The position numbers and the translations under genes were made by a program. This document shows positions 1 through 9,683 of a stretch of 64,000 bases of DNA, in pieces. Every line of letters starts with the position of its first letter. Positions within the stretch are counted from its first letter, which is position 1. The notes below the pieces were generated by a model. It had not been told where the DNA came from. It ran no database searches and worked only from the letters and a program-made list of their open reading frames with translations. This DNA comes from Lederbergia lenta NBRC 16444 (GTDB taxonomy: Bacteria; Bacillota; Bacilli; Bacillales; Bacillaceae_C), in assembly GCF_001591545.1 (NCBI RefSeq), contig NZ_BCVC01000001.1:1612001-1676000 (forward strand), given 5' to 3'.

Positions 1-116
1 CCGGTATATTCATTCTCGTTTATAGAAAACTTAAATTGATGACGCTCATACGTACGCCCTTCAAATATCGGTTCTACCTCTAACTCATTTGGCTTCAATT
101 CGAAATCATCTGCCAC
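1..116 (-). CDS. N-terminal part of a small protein of unknown function (cut by window edge)
   Basis: Only the first 38 codons are present; the rest lies left of the window. The start is GTG at 114-116, chosen because a GGAGGT ribosome binding site (complement of 123-128) sits 6 nt upstream. The peptide begins VADDFELKPN and continues with an alternating aromatic pattern (FKFSINENEYTG). This loosely resembles small Bacillus proteins of the YheE/DUF5342 type, but the match is weak and only the start can be read. Function unknown. Confidence 0.55.
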   Translation of the reverse strand, partial: MADDFELKPNELEVEPIFEGRTYERHQFKFSINENEYT

Positions 117-349
117 CGTAAGACCTCCAATTCAATCATTTATTATTGTTTTGTCCCTAATCTGGTTAGTTATACATTAATGAAACCTTTCAACTTAAAA
201 GTACATCCTTTTTGATAGTATTATCCCATCCAGATTAACTGACCGATTACTAGGAGCTTACCCTTAAAAAATTCGGGTTAAACAAAATGGCTTTGGATAG
301 GCTACATGCTTTTCACTTTAGAAATTTTTTTGCACTCTAAGTTAATATA

Positions 350-412
350 AAAAAGCCCATTTTCCCACGTTAAATTGAGAAGTTGAGCTTTTCTAAGGGC
401 CATTTTCTTGAA
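350..412 (-). terminator. Possible terminator of the PadR/HAAS operon
   Basis: Read on the minus strand, a GGCCC block is followed about 40 nt later by GGGC and a run of six T. The stem is short and the loop long, so this is a weak candidate, but it lies directly downstream of the HAAS gene that ends at 517. A degenerate relative of the same sequence lies at 1954-1997. Otherwise 117-516 holds no gene that I can see. Confidence 0.35.
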
Positions 413-516
413 TAACTAATACGATTTAAGTTAGATGATATTATGGAAGATCAAAGACTGCTAAAATCGGTGTACACGTATTGAGCAAGCACTACTCTTT
501 TATAAACAAATACGAA

Positions 517-1515
517 TTAACGGATTCTAGCCTTACGAAATCCATCGAATACATTGAATGCCGCAGATAAAATAAATATGATTATTACGCTTCCCACTAG
601 CCATGTTTCAAATTGCGTAGCTGTTGTGTTGAATAAACCACTCATATACGTAATAAATTCTTGATTCATTAAATTCGGATTGCTAAATATGACAATGAAT
701 ACAACTGTTGCGATAAGCTCAAGAGCAGTAGTAAAGATTGCCATTTTCTTCGTCCATTGCCTCTTTATTAATTTGTAGAGAGATAACCCAATTTCGATTG
801 CAATGATAATGAGAACAATTGGCCAATAATGAAGTAAAACATCTTGATTTAAAGCTGGGATCACGAATTCGAGTCCATCTCCGCCGCCTTCATATATACC
901 TACAAGATGATTTGCATAAAAATAAAGGGTTGCCCAAATCGCCGTCCACATTAAATAGCCAAATACTTCGAGCTTCGTTATCGCTTTTTTCTTAGGAATA
1001 TAAGGAATGTTTTTCAAATCTTCAGGTGTCCATTTTTTAAGGCTTGTGGATAATGGCTGCTGGTCTTTTCCTTTATCAGTTCTTTCTATGATGGCGAAAA
1101 CAAGCGTTAGCCAGAAAAAGGTGTGGATGCCTACCTCAATAATTTTCCATATACCAAAACCAATAATATCTAAAAACACATTAATTACTGTTTCTTCTGC
1201 AGGATACCCTATAAAATATTCTGCAATGACCGAGATCAGAGAAATAGTAGCAGCAATCGGCAAAATCATTTTTAATAAAGAGGCATATACATCAAAATAG
1301 CGCGGTCCAATTAGATGCATTGGTTGATCTCGATATCCACTAGCTAACGCTGCTGGATTCCCTAATTTTTCAAGAATTACATTTACATCTTCCTCATTGT
1401 AATCATCGGGCAGCATATCCTCAATGATCGACCGTAACTCGAGTGCAATATCATCACGATTTTTTTCAGGCAGCCTGCCAGTGACTTCCTGTATATAAAC
1501 CTCAATTAAATTCAT
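517..1515 (-). CDS. HAAS-domain multi-pass membrane protein, partner of the PadR regulator
   Basis: 332 aa. Residues 1-75 form a charged helical region (YIQEVTGRLPEKNRDDI...) followed by a GNPAALASGY motif, which is the HAAS (DUF1700-like) signalling module usually encoded next to PadR repressors. The rest carries about six hydrophobic segments (roughly 78-101, 110-143, 187-206, 229-247, 257-279, 306-326), so it is an integral membrane protein. The ATG lies inside the end of the padR gene (14-nt overlap), which indicates translational coupling. HAAS proteins are thought to link PadR control to membrane processes; the exact job here is unknown. Family call is firm, function is not. Confidence 0.85.
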   Translation of the reverse strand: MNLIEVYIQEVTGRLPEKNRDDIALELRSIIEDMLPDDYNEEDVNVILEKLGNPAALASGYRDQPMHLIGPRYFDVYASLLKMILPIAATISLISVIAEYFIGYPAEETVINVFLDIIGFGIWKIIEVGIHTFFWLTLVFAIIERTDKGKDQQPLSTSLKKWTPEDLKNIPYIPKKKAITKLEVFGYLMWTAIWATLYFYANHLVGIYEGGGDGLEFVIPALNQDVLLHYWPIVLIIIAIEIGLSLYKLIKRQWTKKMAIFTTALELIATVVFIVIFSNPNLMNQEFITYMSGLFNTTATQFETWLVGSVIIIFILSAAFNVFDGFRKARIR

Positions 1516-1849
1516 CTTCCTTCTCCCCTTTTAATAAACCATAAAGTTCTTCCGAATTTTTAATCCATTCTTTTTTTAACTGTAAAAAGATTTCCAAACC
1601 GTATTCACTTAAAACATAATACTTACGGGGTCTGCTTTCAGATGTATCCCAACTGCTCGTTACTAACTCCTGTTTTTCTAGTCGGCGAAGCAATGGATAT
1701 AAGGTGCTTTGATCAATGTTAATGCCAGATTCCTCCATTAACTGAACAAGTGAATATCCATACTGGGGTGTTCGTAATTGACTTAAAACGGCTAATGTCA
1801 GCGTTCCTCTCCTAAGCTCTGTCGTTAATGAATTCAATAAATTACTCAT
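1502..1849 (-). CDS. PadR family transcriptional regulator
   Basis: 115 aa. A winged-helix core spans residues 10-90: LAVLSQLRTPQYGYSL, then the recognition region STLYPLLRRLEKQELV, then the wing with SRPRKYYVLSEYG, which is the typical PadR signature. The C-terminal helix (LQKEWIKNSEELYGLL-like region) is the dimerisation arm. It is the first gene of a two-gene operon with the HAAS membrane protein and overlaps it. An AT-rich repeat immediately upstream (1866-1915) is the likely autoregulatory operator. The inducer cannot be read from the sequence. Confidence 0.92.
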   Translation of the reverse strand: MSNLLNSLTTELRRGTLTLAVLSQLRTPQYGYSLVQLMEESGINIDQSTLYPLLRRLEKQELVTSSWDTSESRPRKYYVLSEYGLEIFLQLKKEWIKNSEELYGLLKGEKEDEFN

Positions 1850-1865
1850 TCACCCACCTCAATTT

Positions 1866-1915
1866 ATATACTATATGATATACACTATATGGTTTATACT
1901 ATGTATAATACACTA
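1866..1915 (-). promoter_or_regulatory. Probable PadR operator/promoter
   Basis: Tandem TATACTAT-like units (tatatactatatg, atacactatatgg, tatactatgtat) sit 15-65 bp upstream of the padR start. PadR proteins commonly bind such repeated dyads over their own promoter. The assignment rests on position and repetition, not on a proven consensus. The following stretch to 2162 holds no gene. Confidence 0.5.
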
Positions 1916-2162
1916 TTGCGGTTACAATAACAATTGAATTAAAAACCCATATTAAAAAGCCCAATTCCTCGGTGTTTAAAGTGAGAAATGGAGCTTTAGT
2001 CATTACATAAAATGAAAATGTTACACCCGTAGACTAGAACAGGTATTTTTACTAATTGTAGAACATTTATCCCTTCGTTTTACTAACTGACAGCTTTGAA
2101 CATTGCGGAGGTCTATACTTAAAGATACGTGCGAGACTTTTTATACAATTTTTCACAAACTA

Positions 2163-2195
2163 AAAAAGCCAACCGAAAATTATCGGTCAGCCTTT
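2163..2195 (-). terminator. Rho-independent terminator of the wrbA-like gene
   Basis: On the minus strand the stem GCTGACCGA / TTCGGTTGGC encloses a short AT loop and is followed by six T residues. It lies 5 nt downstream of the stop codon of the WrbA-type gene. Confidence 0.8.
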
Positions 2196-2199
2196 ATAA

Positions 2200-2811
2200 T
2201 TATTGATTTCCTTTTTTAACCCATTCTGCAACTTGCACTGTACGTTTTGCTTGATGTTTAACAGCTGCTTGAACATCTTCAATCATTTTACCATCTTGAC
2301 CTACAGTTACACTTGTTCCATACGGGTTCCCCCCTGCTCCAAATAGAACTTGATCTGTATAACCAGGAGTTGCGATAATGGCTCCCCAGTGCATCATTGA
2401 AGTATATAATGACAAAAGAGTGGCCTCCTGTCCTCCATGTGGATTTTGTGCTGAAGTCATTGCACTTACAACTTTATTAACAGTTTTACCACTAGCCCAA
2501 AGCCCGCCTTGAATATCAAGAAACTGTTTCATTTGCGATGGCATGTTTCCAAATCGAGTTGGAACACTAAAGATTATTGCATCTGCCCATTCAAGATCTT
2601 CTGAAGTTGCAACTGGAACATCTTGCGTTGCTTCAACAGTAGCTTTCCATCCTTCATTTCCTTCAATAACGGATTTCGGTGCCAATTCATCTACTTTTAA
2701 TACTTTCACTTCTGCGCCAGCTTCTTTGGCTCCTTCTTCCGCCCATTTCGATAATTGATAGTTTGTTCCACCCATGCTGTAAAAAACTACTGCTAATTTG
2801 ACATTTGACAT
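2200..2811 (-). CDS. NAD(P)H:quinone oxidoreductase, WrbA/flavodoxin family
   Basis: 203 aa from the preferred ATG at 2811, which has GGAGA eight nt upstream; an upstream in-frame extension of 19 residues lacks such a site. The N-terminal VKLAVVFYSMGGTNYQLS is the flavodoxin FMN-phosphate loop, and PTRFGNMPSQMKQFLD followed by SAQNPHGGQEATLLSLY is characteristic of WrbA quinone reductases, which carry out two-electron reduction of quinones in the cytoplasm. It ends in its own terminator. A duplicated MhqR-type promoter about 700 bp upstream (3478-3530) points in its direction, consistent with a quinone-stress role; that link is inference. Confidence 0.88.
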   Translation of the reverse strand: MSNVKLAVVFYSMGGTNYQLSKWAEEGAKEAGAEVKVLKVDELAPKSVIEGNEGWKATVEATQDVPVATSEDLEWADAIIFSVPTRFGNMPSQMKQFLDIQGGLWASGKTVNKVVSAMTSAQNPHGGQEATLLSLYTSMMHWGAIIATPGYTDQVLFGAGGNPYGTSVTVGQDGKMIEDVQAAVKHQAKRTVQVAEWVKKGNQ

Positions 2812-3477
2812 ATGTTTATTCTCCTTTGATTTTTCAAATATTTTTCTAAAAAGTCCCATATACGACACCCTCTTTTTGTTTAGTTTGAACCACCTCCTTT
2901 AAATAAGTCAGATATTCTTTACTTTACGATTCTTATTATGCCTTGCAACATCGTTCAGTACGCAATATTTGAGGTGATTGTTTATAAAATTGATTCGCCG
3001 CGTTTTTAGGTAAGCCCCAGCTGTCCTATAAGAGATCAATGATTCACTTAATAACTAAAGTTATATTTTAATCATTAGTTAGTTTGGTTTTGAATCAAGA
3101 AAAAATCCATTTATTTTATTGCATTGTATATAACTTTTAAATAATTACCTCGATTCGGAAAGGTGGTGCTTTGGTTTAATTTTTTTAAATAAAACAACCC
3201 AATTATTTACTATAACTACTGCCCCTTTATCTTCAAATGCATAATAATTGCGGAAATCATGAATCCTGTTGCTAGGGATTTAATCCAATTCCCCGGAATA
3301 ATGACTATTGCTGACAGTATTTAGAATCAAGTTTATAGACGGAAGCTATTATCATAGCCGAAATGCTCAAATCCATTCTTTAATCCTAATCTCTTTATTT
3401 CAATATAATCATTTAATTATTCTCTAATTAAAGATATTTAGCTAAAAAATAATATCTCTTCATGAGCACTTTCTAAC
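2812..3477. other. Non-coding stretch upstream of the wrbA-like gene
   Basis: AT-rich, with no ORF supported by a ribosome binding site. It separates the wrbA-like gene from the orphan MhqR-type promoter at 3478-3530. It could be a long leader or the grave of a deleted gene; nothing recognisable remains. Confidence 0.5.
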
Positions 3478-3530
3478 TTTACTACTCAACTGAATAAGAA
3501 TCAAGTTAAATACCTCGGATTAGAGATATT
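3478..3530 (-). promoter_or_regulatory. Second copy of the mhqR-type promoter/operator
   Basis: This segment aligns closely with 8417-8470 in front of the MarR gene. Both contain ctcaactga, then a spaced caagt(t/g)aaat, then an imperfect dyad (here CCTCGGATTAGAGAT, there ATCTCAATTTCGAGAT), then a T-rich tract. On the minus strand both show TTGATT or TTGTAT, 17 bp, then TAAAGT. MhqR boxes in B. subtilis are ATCTC...GAGAT dyads (from memory). This copy has no gene directly behind it; the next gene in that direction is the wrbA homologue. Confidence 0.55.
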
Positions 3531-3607
3531 TTTTACGTAAAATCAGAGAATCTTACTTATCCAATTAAACTTGACAGATTACTATTTAAAGCCGATAGCC
3601 ACTCTTC

Positions 3608-4174
3608 TTAAAAATCATATTCTTCGTCTTTTCTCATTCGAATGGCCTCGAATGCTTCAACTGTTAATACAGTATCTTCAACTAATCGTTCTAAACGGAA
3701 AAGGATATCATCATTCACAATTTCTTTACGCAAGAAATCTTTTTCTTCAATAAATACATAAATTGGAACGATGTGAGCTTTCATATAAGCTAAGATCGGT
3801 TTTAGTTGTTGCTCTACCATTAAATAATGCTTGGCTGATCCAGCTGTTACAATGCTACTAACGACTTTGTCACGGAAAGCATTAACTGGTAGTAAGTCGA
3901 AAATGTTTTTTAGTGTTGCCGGAATGGATGCTTGGAATGTTGGTGTCCCAATAATAATGGCATCTGCTGTCATTATTGTCTCTGTAATATATTTCGTATC
4001 TCCTTCATATTCAAAGTAATTACGCCCATCACTAAATTCCACTGTATATTCGGCTAAATCTAGAAGTGTTACTTCATGCTCTGGGTACTTTTGCTTAAGC
4101 ATTTCTGCGGTTTTAAGCATAGCTGTTTTTGTCTTTGAACCGACGATAGATCCTGCTAGTGCTACAATTTTCAT
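3608..4174 (-). CDS. NADPH-dependent FMN reductase (SsuE/azoreductase-like flavoprotein)
   Basis: 188 aa, complete. The N-terminus MKIVALAGSIVGSKTKTAML is the flavodoxin-like FMN phosphate loop; IIIGTPTFQASIPATLKNIFD is the second conserved flavin contact segment of the NADPH_dep_FMN reductase family. It probably reduces FMN or a quinone/azo substrate in the cytosol using NAD(P)H. It is monocistronic, with GGAGAG upstream of ATG, and sits inside the quinone-stress cluster between wrbA-like and mhq-like genes. Substrate unknown. Confidence 0.85.
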   Translation of the reverse strand: MKIVALAGSIVGSKTKTAMLKTAEMLKQKYPEHEVTLLDLAEYTVEFSDGRNYFEYEGDTKYITETIMTADAIIIGTPTFQASIPATLKNIFDLLPVNAFRDKVVSSIVTAGSAKHYLMVEQQLKPILAYMKAHIVPIYVFIEEKDFLRKEIVNDDILFRLERLVEDTVLTVEAFEAIRMRKDEEYDF

Positions 4175-4277
4175 GTTATTCTCTCCTTTGGATAAAAGTT
4201 GTATGTTTTTAATTGCTAATAATGATATAGTTCAAGATAATTTCGATGTCAAAATAGCTATTTCGCCAAATAATTTT

Positions 4278-5792
4278 CTATTCATTTAATTGTTGTATCA
4301 AAGTCAATAGTCTCCCAGACATCCCATGAATATTCTCGGTCGAGTTATTAATTTCTTCAGTAACTGCAGCTTGTGATTGGATTTTATTACTCATATTATT
4401 AATACTTATAACAATACTTCGTACAGAAGAATTGATATCATCTAATATATTTTCGATTTGTCCAACCGCTTCAGAGGAATGAGAAGATAATTTTTGAACT
4501 TCTTGAGCGACCACGCTAAACCCTTTTCCATGCTCACCCGCACGAGCCGCTTCGATTGATGCATTTAAACCAAGTAGGTTCGTTTGATTTGAAATTTTTT
4601 TAATTAATTCTGCTACGGATTGTGTTAATTCGATGCTTTCTGTTGCTTGAGCAGCAGACTTCGATGTTACCTCTTGCTCATACGCTATTTCTGTTGCCTC
4701 ATTTGATATGTCATTAATATTTTCAGCAAGTTCCCGGACAGAGTGTGTAAAATCGTTCATCTCTCTTTCGATTTTCTCATCGTATGCTTTCCGTTTGATC
4801 TCATGATTGATATCACGTAGAACTCCCGAGACAAGTGTTGGCTTCCCATCGTTATCACGAACTGTTTTTACCAACATGGTAAACCATCTATAATCCCCAT
4901 TTTTTATTTTCATTCGAAATTTCATATCAAATTCTATTTCATTCGTATGATTATAAAGCTGAGACTTAAAGTTACTCTTTACGGTTTCTCTATTATCTTT
5001 TTCAACCAAATTCAACCATGAATCCATTTTTGGCTGAAACTCATCCCCTTCATACCCAAGTAGTCGCTTAAATTGTGGAGAGAACCATCCTTCTTGATTT
5101 TCCAAATTGCTCTCGGTCAACTCCATCCCCCATGCTCCTTCTAGGGTCGTAACACTAAATCCTAGAGACTTTTCAATTAGTTCTAAGCGAGATAATAGAT
5201 TTTGTATTCTCATTGTGTTCATTTTATTTTTATGGATATTCACTAATGTGCCGACATTTCGGTACGGAACTCCTAGTTCATCTCGTAATGTTTCTGCTTT
5301 TGCACGAAACCATTCGATCGTTCCATCCTTCTTGATACCTTGATATTCTATATCATATGGTTTTCTTGTTTTACTAGAAAAATGCTCCTGATAAACGCTA
5401 GTTACATCATTAACCTCATCCGCTGCGATGGTGTTATACCAGCTTTCAAAAGTATTTGGAAAATCCCTTTCATCTTGATACCCTAGTGACTTTCTGAAAA
5501 TTTGATTATAAACATTACTTTTAGCTGGAACACCATTTTCCATTTCCAAATCCCATGTTCCAATTCCATTAAGTTCTGTTACAATTTGATGTTTTTCATA
5601 AAGGTTCTCATATTTTGTTTGTAACGCACCTAATAATTCATTCATAGAATCTACTAATTTTTGTAACCCTCGATCTTCTGATTGAAATGATATTTGATAA
5701 GAATGAGAGTTTTCTCGCTGTGACTCTTGCTTGAGCTTTTCTATTTCACTTATCAAGTTGTTGACATCGTTATGCGTTTTTTTCTTAAACAA
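4278..5792 (-). CDS. Soluble methyl-accepting chemotaxis-type sensor with two PAS domains
   Basis: 504 aa, starting at TTG with AAAGGAGG nine nt upstream. Residues 5-65 are a heptad-like region. Two PAS domains follow (about 70-190, with [10 protein letters not shown] and a C-terminal [20 protein letters not shown]; about 205-330, with [10 protein letters not shown] and [10 protein letters not shown]). Residues 335-504 are an MCP signalling domain with the conserved hairpin tip ([20 protein letters not shown], then [17 protein letters not shown]). No membrane segment is predicted, so it is a cytoplasmic sensor, possibly of redox state, acting on CheA/CheW arrays. It follows the luciferase-like gene by 94 nt and may be its downstream partner. 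Confidence 0.88.
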   Translation of the reverse strand: MFKKKTHNDVNNLISEIEKLKQESQRENSHSYQISFQSEDRGLQKLVDSMNELLGALQTKYENLYEKHQIVTELNGIGTWDLEMENGVPAKSNVYNQIFRKSLGYQDERDFPNTFESWYNTIAADEVNDVTSVYQEHFSSKTRKPYDIEYQGIKKDGTIEWFRAKAETLRDELGVPYRNVGTLVNIHKNKMNTMRIQNLLSRLELIEKSLGFSVTTLEGAWGMELTESNLENQEGWFSPQFKRLLGYEGDEFQPKMDSWLNLVEKDNRETVKSNFKSQLYNHTNEIEFDMKFRMKIKNGDYRWFTMLVKTVRDNDGKPTLVSGVLRDINHEIKRKAYDEKIEREMNDFTHSVRELAENINDISNEATEIAYEQEVTSKSAAQATESIELTQSVAELIKKISNQTNLLGLNASIEAARAGEHGKGFSVVAQEVQKLSSHSSEAVGQIENILDDINSSVRSIVISINNMSNKIQSQAAVTEEINNSTENIHGMSGRLLTLIQQLNE

Positions 5793-5886
5793 ATCTCCAA
5801 GCCTCCTTTAGGGCGACCATGCGGCGGCGGGTATTCATTTTAAATCATAGATACACCGTTTTTCATAGCCATTTGTTTTTTCGATT

Positions 5887-6948
5887 CTACTTTTTGGCTG
5901 TATATTTTTTTATCGCTGGAATGATATCGTTCCCGATGATTTCGATATTTTTCATCACTTTCTCAAAAGGCACTCCACCAAAGTCAATCTGTGCCATAAA
6001 GCGCTGCATACCGTAAAGTTCATATTGGTAAAGCATTTTTTCGATTATTTGTTGTGTACTTCCAACCATTAATGCATCTCTTGTATCAGGCGCTTGAGCA
6101 AATTGCTGTTTAGGATAACCGCCACCGCGAATCGCTTGGAACCCACCATTGATATGTGGATACATACCTTGCAAGGCTTCTTTTGTTGTATCCGCTACAT
6201 AGAATAGACTCGTTGTTGCAATTGGTAATGCTTTTGAATCAAATCCACTGCGTTCAGCAGCCTCACGGTATGCGTCAACGGATTCCTTAAAGTTGATTGC
6301 GGGCCCACCTAATGTAGTCAGCATCATTGGCATTCCCATTACACCTGCTTTAATAGCACTCGCAGGTGGCCCGCCGACTGCACGCCAAATGGGAATGGAG
6401 CCATTTTTGGGTTGAGGCAGTATATTTGCATTTTGTAACGGAGCACGGAATTCTCCTTGCCACGTCACATATTCTTCTTCATTTATTTTGTTAAGGAGCT
6501 CTAGTTTCTCTTCGAAAATTTCCTCATAGTCCTGTAAATCAACACCAAGTAAGTGATACGCACCAACACGAGAGCCACGGCCAGCAACGATTTCTGCGCG
6601 GCCATCTGAAATTAAATCGATTGTGGAAAAGTCCTCATACACACGTACAGGGTCTGCTACACTTAGTACCGTTGCAGAACTTGTAATTTTAATTTTACTT
6701 GTTGCTTGTGCGATGGCACCGAGAACTACGGTATGAGCTTGAGTTGTAAAGTATGTTTGATGACTTTCACCAACGCCAAATACATCAATACCAGCTTGTT
6801 CCGCTAGCTTGCTTGCCTCAATTAATTCATTTATTCGTTGTCCAGCTGAAATACGCTCACCTGTCATTGGGTTGGGAATATGGTCTCCTAAAGAGTACAG
6901 ACCAAATTCCATGCCTTTTGATGGTTCGATACGATATTTTTCCATCAT
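5887..6948 (-). CDS. LLM-class flavin-dependent oxidoreductase (bacterial luciferase-like)
   Basis: 353 aa. The N-terminus MEFGLYSLGDHI, the EASKLAEQAGIDVFGVGESH segment and the block ITSSATVLSVADPVRVYEDF are typical of the luciferase-like TIM-barrel monooxygenases using FMNH2 or F420. GRGSRVGAYHLLG is the conserved loop near the flavin. Its ATG overlaps the stop of the ring-cleaving dioxygenase gene (ATGA), so the two are co-translated in an mhqR-dioxygenase-LLM operon. It probably oxygenates an aromatic or quinone-derived compound; the substrate cannot be inferred. Confidence 0.88.
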   Translation of the reverse strand: MMEKYRIEPSKGMEFGLYSLGDHIPNPMTGERISAGQRINELIEASKLAEQAGIDVFGVGESHQTYFTTQAHTVVLGAIAQATSKIKITSSATVLSVADPVRVYEDFSTIDLISDGRAEIVAGRGSRVGAYHLLGVDLQDYEEIFEEKLELLNKINEEEYVTWQGEFRAPLQNANILPQPKNGSIPIWRAVGGPPASAIKAGVMGMPMMLTTLGGPAINFKESVDAYREAAERSGFDSKALPIATTSLFYVADTTKEALQGMYPHINGGFQAIRGGGYPKQQFAQAPDTRDALMVGSTQQIIEKMLYQYELYGMQRFMAQIDFGGVPFEKVMKNIEIIGNDIIPAIKKYTAKK

Positions 6949-7892
6949 TCATCCTCCTCAATTGGTTGTAGTTTTTCTTCAATTTCAGCACGTCGATCTT
7001 CTAAAAAAGGTGGTAAATCTAATTTTTCTCCCAGTGTTTCGATATCACCGTCGATTGTAAAACCCGGTCCGTCCGTAGCAATTTCAAATAGAATACCATT
7101 TGATTCGCGGAAGTATAAGCTCTTAAAGTAGAAGCGATCCACAATACCTGATGAATGGAAGCCACGTGCTCGCACTTGTTCATCCCAATAGGCAAGCTCT
7201 ATCTCGTCCTTCACACGAATCGCTAAGTGATGAATGCTGCCACGTCCTGGTTTTTCAGTAGGTCCATCTAAAGATTTCACAACGATTTCTCCAAACACTT
7301 GACCCTGAATCGTTTGAAAAATCGCTTCATCTTCCGTACGTGATACTTCTACATAGCCAAAAACTTGGGTAAGTGTACGCGCTAATTTATCGAGTCGGCG
7401 CACCGTCATTTCTACAGATCCCATCCCTTGAATTTGATGTTCTACTGGCACGCTTGACTTTTCCCACGTTTCCCAATGGGCCACTTTCTCACCGTTCGAT
7501 ACAAGCAGCACCATGCGCAGACCTTCAGAATCTTGAAAGTGAAGGGCTGGTTTATTGGTATACGTTGTGATGCCACTGTGTTGTACGCTGTACTTCTCAA
7601 AACGTGCTTTCCAATAGGTTAAACTCGCTTCTGTTGGTACAAGTAAACCGATTTGGGTGATTGCATTTGTGCCTCGGTATGTGCGCCCGACGAGTGGTAT
7701 TTCAAAGAATGATAACTCTGTGCCGGGACTTCCTGTTCTATCTCCGTAAAATAAATGATACATCGACGGATCATCTTGGTTTACCGTCTTTTTCACACGC
7801 CGTAAACCAAGTACGTCACGATAAAAGCGGTTATTTTGCTTTGCGTTTTTTGTAATCATTGAAATATGATGATGTCCTGGGATTGTATACAT
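6945..7892 (-). CDS. Ring-cleaving dioxygenase, MhqA/MhqE/MhqO type (VOC fold)
   Basis: 315 aa, two vicinal-oxygen-chelate modules (about 1-140 and 150-300). HHHISMITKNAKQNNRFYRD opens the first module and SIHHLAIRVKDEIELAYWDE opens the second; ILFEIATDGPGF supplies the glutamate ligand, so the His/His/Glu metal site of hydroquinone-type extradiol dioxygenases is present. In B. subtilis, MhqA, MhqE and MhqO are repressed by MhqR and act in catechol and quinone stress. Here the gene lies 53 nt behind a MarR gene of that type, with a TTGATTGACTAATCAA dyad in between, and overlaps the LLM gene. Confidence 0.9.
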   Translation of the reverse strand: MYTIPGHHHISMITKNAKQNNRFYRDVLGLRRVKKTVNQDDPSMYHLFYGDRTGSPGTELSFFEIPLVGRTYRGTNAITQIGLLVPTEASLTYWKARFEKYSVQHSGITTYTNKPALHFQDSEGLRMVLLVSNGEKVAHWETWEKSSVPVEHQIQGMGSVEMTVRRLDKLARTLTQVFGYVEVSRTEDEAIFQTIQGQVFGEIVVKSLDGPTEKPGRGSIHHLAIRVKDEIELAYWDEQVRARGFHSSGIVDRFYFKSLYFRESNGILFEIATDGPGFTIDGDIETLGEKLDLPPFLEDRRAEIEEKLQPIEEDE

Positions 7893-7945
7893 AAGTTATT
7901 CCTCCTATTTATTGATTGACTAATCAAGTGAAGCGGTAAAAAAAA

Positions 7946-8386
7946 TTACCTATTTGGCAATTTTTTTTCGCTGTTTTTTTGTACACGTGACATGAGCGAA
8001 TACAGTATTTTTTGTTCTTCTTTAGATAAACACTCATCAAAGAATGAGGATTGGAACTCCAGCTGAGATTCAAATGCATTATCTAGTTTGTCATGTCCTT
8101 TATTCGTTAACGAGATGGTTTTCGTTTTCCAATCTTGCTTACGTTCAATGAGTCCTTCTTTTTCAAGGCGAGATAGCATACGCGAAATACCGCCTTGTGT
8201 CACTGTTACTTTCTCAGCTAGCTCACTCTGTGTTAATGGTTGGTATGTTGAGATTTGCATTAATACATCAAATTGTGCAGTTGTTAAATCAAATTGTTTT
8301 AAGAAATCATTTGATAGTAAATTACTTTGATGCGTGAACCGAGTAAGCCGCAACCATATTAACGATCCGCGGGTATTTTTTTGCAT
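7946..8386 (-). CDS. mhqR: MarR family repressor, MhqR-like
   Basis: 146 aa from ATG at 8386, preferred over an upstream GTG at 8398 because GGGAGTGA lies eight nt before it. The winged-helix domain spans residues 40-110 ([30 protein letters not shown], then the wing [17 protein letters not shown]). Length and gene order (directly ahead of an Mhq-type dioxygenase) match MhqR, the repressor of quinone detoxification genes. There is no conserved cysteine cluster, consistent with ligand rather than thiol sensing. The symbol is by analogy; orthology needs an alignment. Confidence 0.8.
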   Translation of the reverse strand: MQKNTRGSLIWLRLTRFTHQSNLLSNDFLKQFDLTTAQFDVLMQISTYQPLTQSELAEKVTVTQGGISRMLSRLEKEGLIERKQDWKTKTISLTNKGHDKLDNAFESQLEFQSSFFDECLSKEEQKILYSLMSRVQKNSEKKLPNR

Positions 8387-8416
8387 AATGTTTATCACTC
8401 CCTCTTACTATTATCA

Positions 8417-8470
8417 CTTTACCACTCAACTGACTAAAATACAAGTGAAATATCTCAATTTCGAGATGTA
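8417..8470 (-). promoter_or_regulatory. Promoter and operator of the mhqR operon
   Basis: On the minus strand TTGTAT and TAAAGT are separated by 17 bp. Immediately upstream lies the dyad ATCTC-AATTTC-GAGAT, which resembles the MhqR box known from B. subtilis. A closely similar copy is found at 3478-3530, and the shorter motif TGACTAA...CAAGTGAA recurs at 7915-7934 between mhqR and the dioxygenase gene. Confidence 0.65.
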
Positions 8471-8910
8471 TTTTTAAAAATTAGGTTTTTCCCTTATTTT
8501 AATCCTCTTTCCAATTTCCTATTATGTTGAATAATACGTATGATAATACTTATTAGCAGTTACTGTTATTCCTTTTCATTGTAATTCATTAGAATTATGT
8601 CCTCCTTCCTTGAAATAAAGACGTTTTAAAAAAATGCAAAAAAATACTATCACTTAAATTTAAAATGACATTTCGTTATTACACCACTTAGTCATATAGT
8701 TAATTTACATGTTTAAGAATTAAGTCCATTGTTCTTAGTCTTGGTCCATTCGTGAGCAATCAAGCGTCTGTTTATTATTGTTTATACCTTCGACACTTGG
8801 AACTTGTACGTGTGTAATAGCGCCACTACGCTAAAGAATGACATGAGCGACCGCGAAGATGGAAAAGGTTTTTATGTTTTTAGTAAGTTAAACGAAAACC
8901 TTATTAACTA
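8471..8910. other. Non-coding stretch
   Basis: About 440 bp of AT-rich DNA between the mhqR promoter and the nucleotidyltransferase gene. No ORF with a ribosome binding site and no strong hairpin seen. Confidence 0.5.
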
Positions 8911-9492
8911 CTAAGAATTATTGATACCATAGATCTTGACCATTCCCCAAGTTTTATTCCAAGCCTTTTTTCTAACTCGATTTTCGTAAACTTTCATTCT
9001 ATCTTTTGTATCGTAAAATGGGGTTGGTCTTACTTCTAAATTTACAACATCGTTAATTCCCCAAGGAGCCGTTAATTTAATATCTTCGTTTTCATCTAAT
9101 TTAACTCCTAAAGCTGTAACTGTCTCAGGAAATTTAGAAATTCCATCAATGGAGGATGAATAGGGAGACATATTACTTTTAATGTGCATCCTTGCTTGAT
9201 TTTTTACTGACCAAGGGATATTAGGAACAATTGATTTTAATTTTTCTTCCATCTTTATTTCTTCTAATTCATCTACTATTTTCGAATCAAAGTAAATCAC
9301 ATCAATATCTGGTAATGGGGTTCTTGAACTAAAATTGTGTAACACATCCCATATTTTTGAACGAACAAATCCTGCACAAACCCACCAATCAGGTAAATTT
9401 AATGTTTTTACCGCTTTTAATAAATTCATCATCCATTCATCTTCTCTTATTGCTTTAATTATATCTTCCTCGTTTTTTATGATCACTACCAC
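8911..9492 (-). CDS. Nucleotidyltransferase family protein (DUF925 type)
   Basis: 193 aa, GTG start (9490-9492). The segment LPDWWVCAGFVRSKIWDVLH followed by TPLPDIDVIYFD is the hallmark of the nucleotidyltransferase-fold family formerly called DUF925: a G-x-R turn plus a D-x-D metal motif. WGINDVVNLEVRPTPFYDTK near the C-terminus is also conserved in it. Members are single-copy housekeeping-like genes with no proven substrate. The start is uncertain: a second GTG two codons later is equally compatible with the AGGTGTGG upstream. Confidence 0.8.
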   Translation of the reverse strand: MVVIIKNEEDIIKAIREDEWMMNLLKAVKTLNLPDWWVCAGFVRSKIWDVLHNFSSRTPLPDIDVIYFDSKIVDELEEIKMEEKLKSIVPNIPWSVKNQARMHIKSNMSPYSSSIDGISKFPETVTALGVKLDENEDIKLTAPWGINDVVNLEVRPTPFYDTKDRMKVYENRVRKKAWNKTWGMVKIYGINNS

Positions 9493-9683
9493 ACCTACTT
9501 ATAAATATTTTGTTTCTACATTCAGCTTTTCCTAATGGCCTCTTAAACTAAACTGTGTGATTAGTTATGTAAGATAAAAGAGCCATTAATTAGCTCAGCG
9601 ATCTTAATCAGTTAGCTCACCAGGGGTTCCTTTGCAATCTTTTTAGATACGAGTCTATTACTATCTTGCTCGATAACATTATA

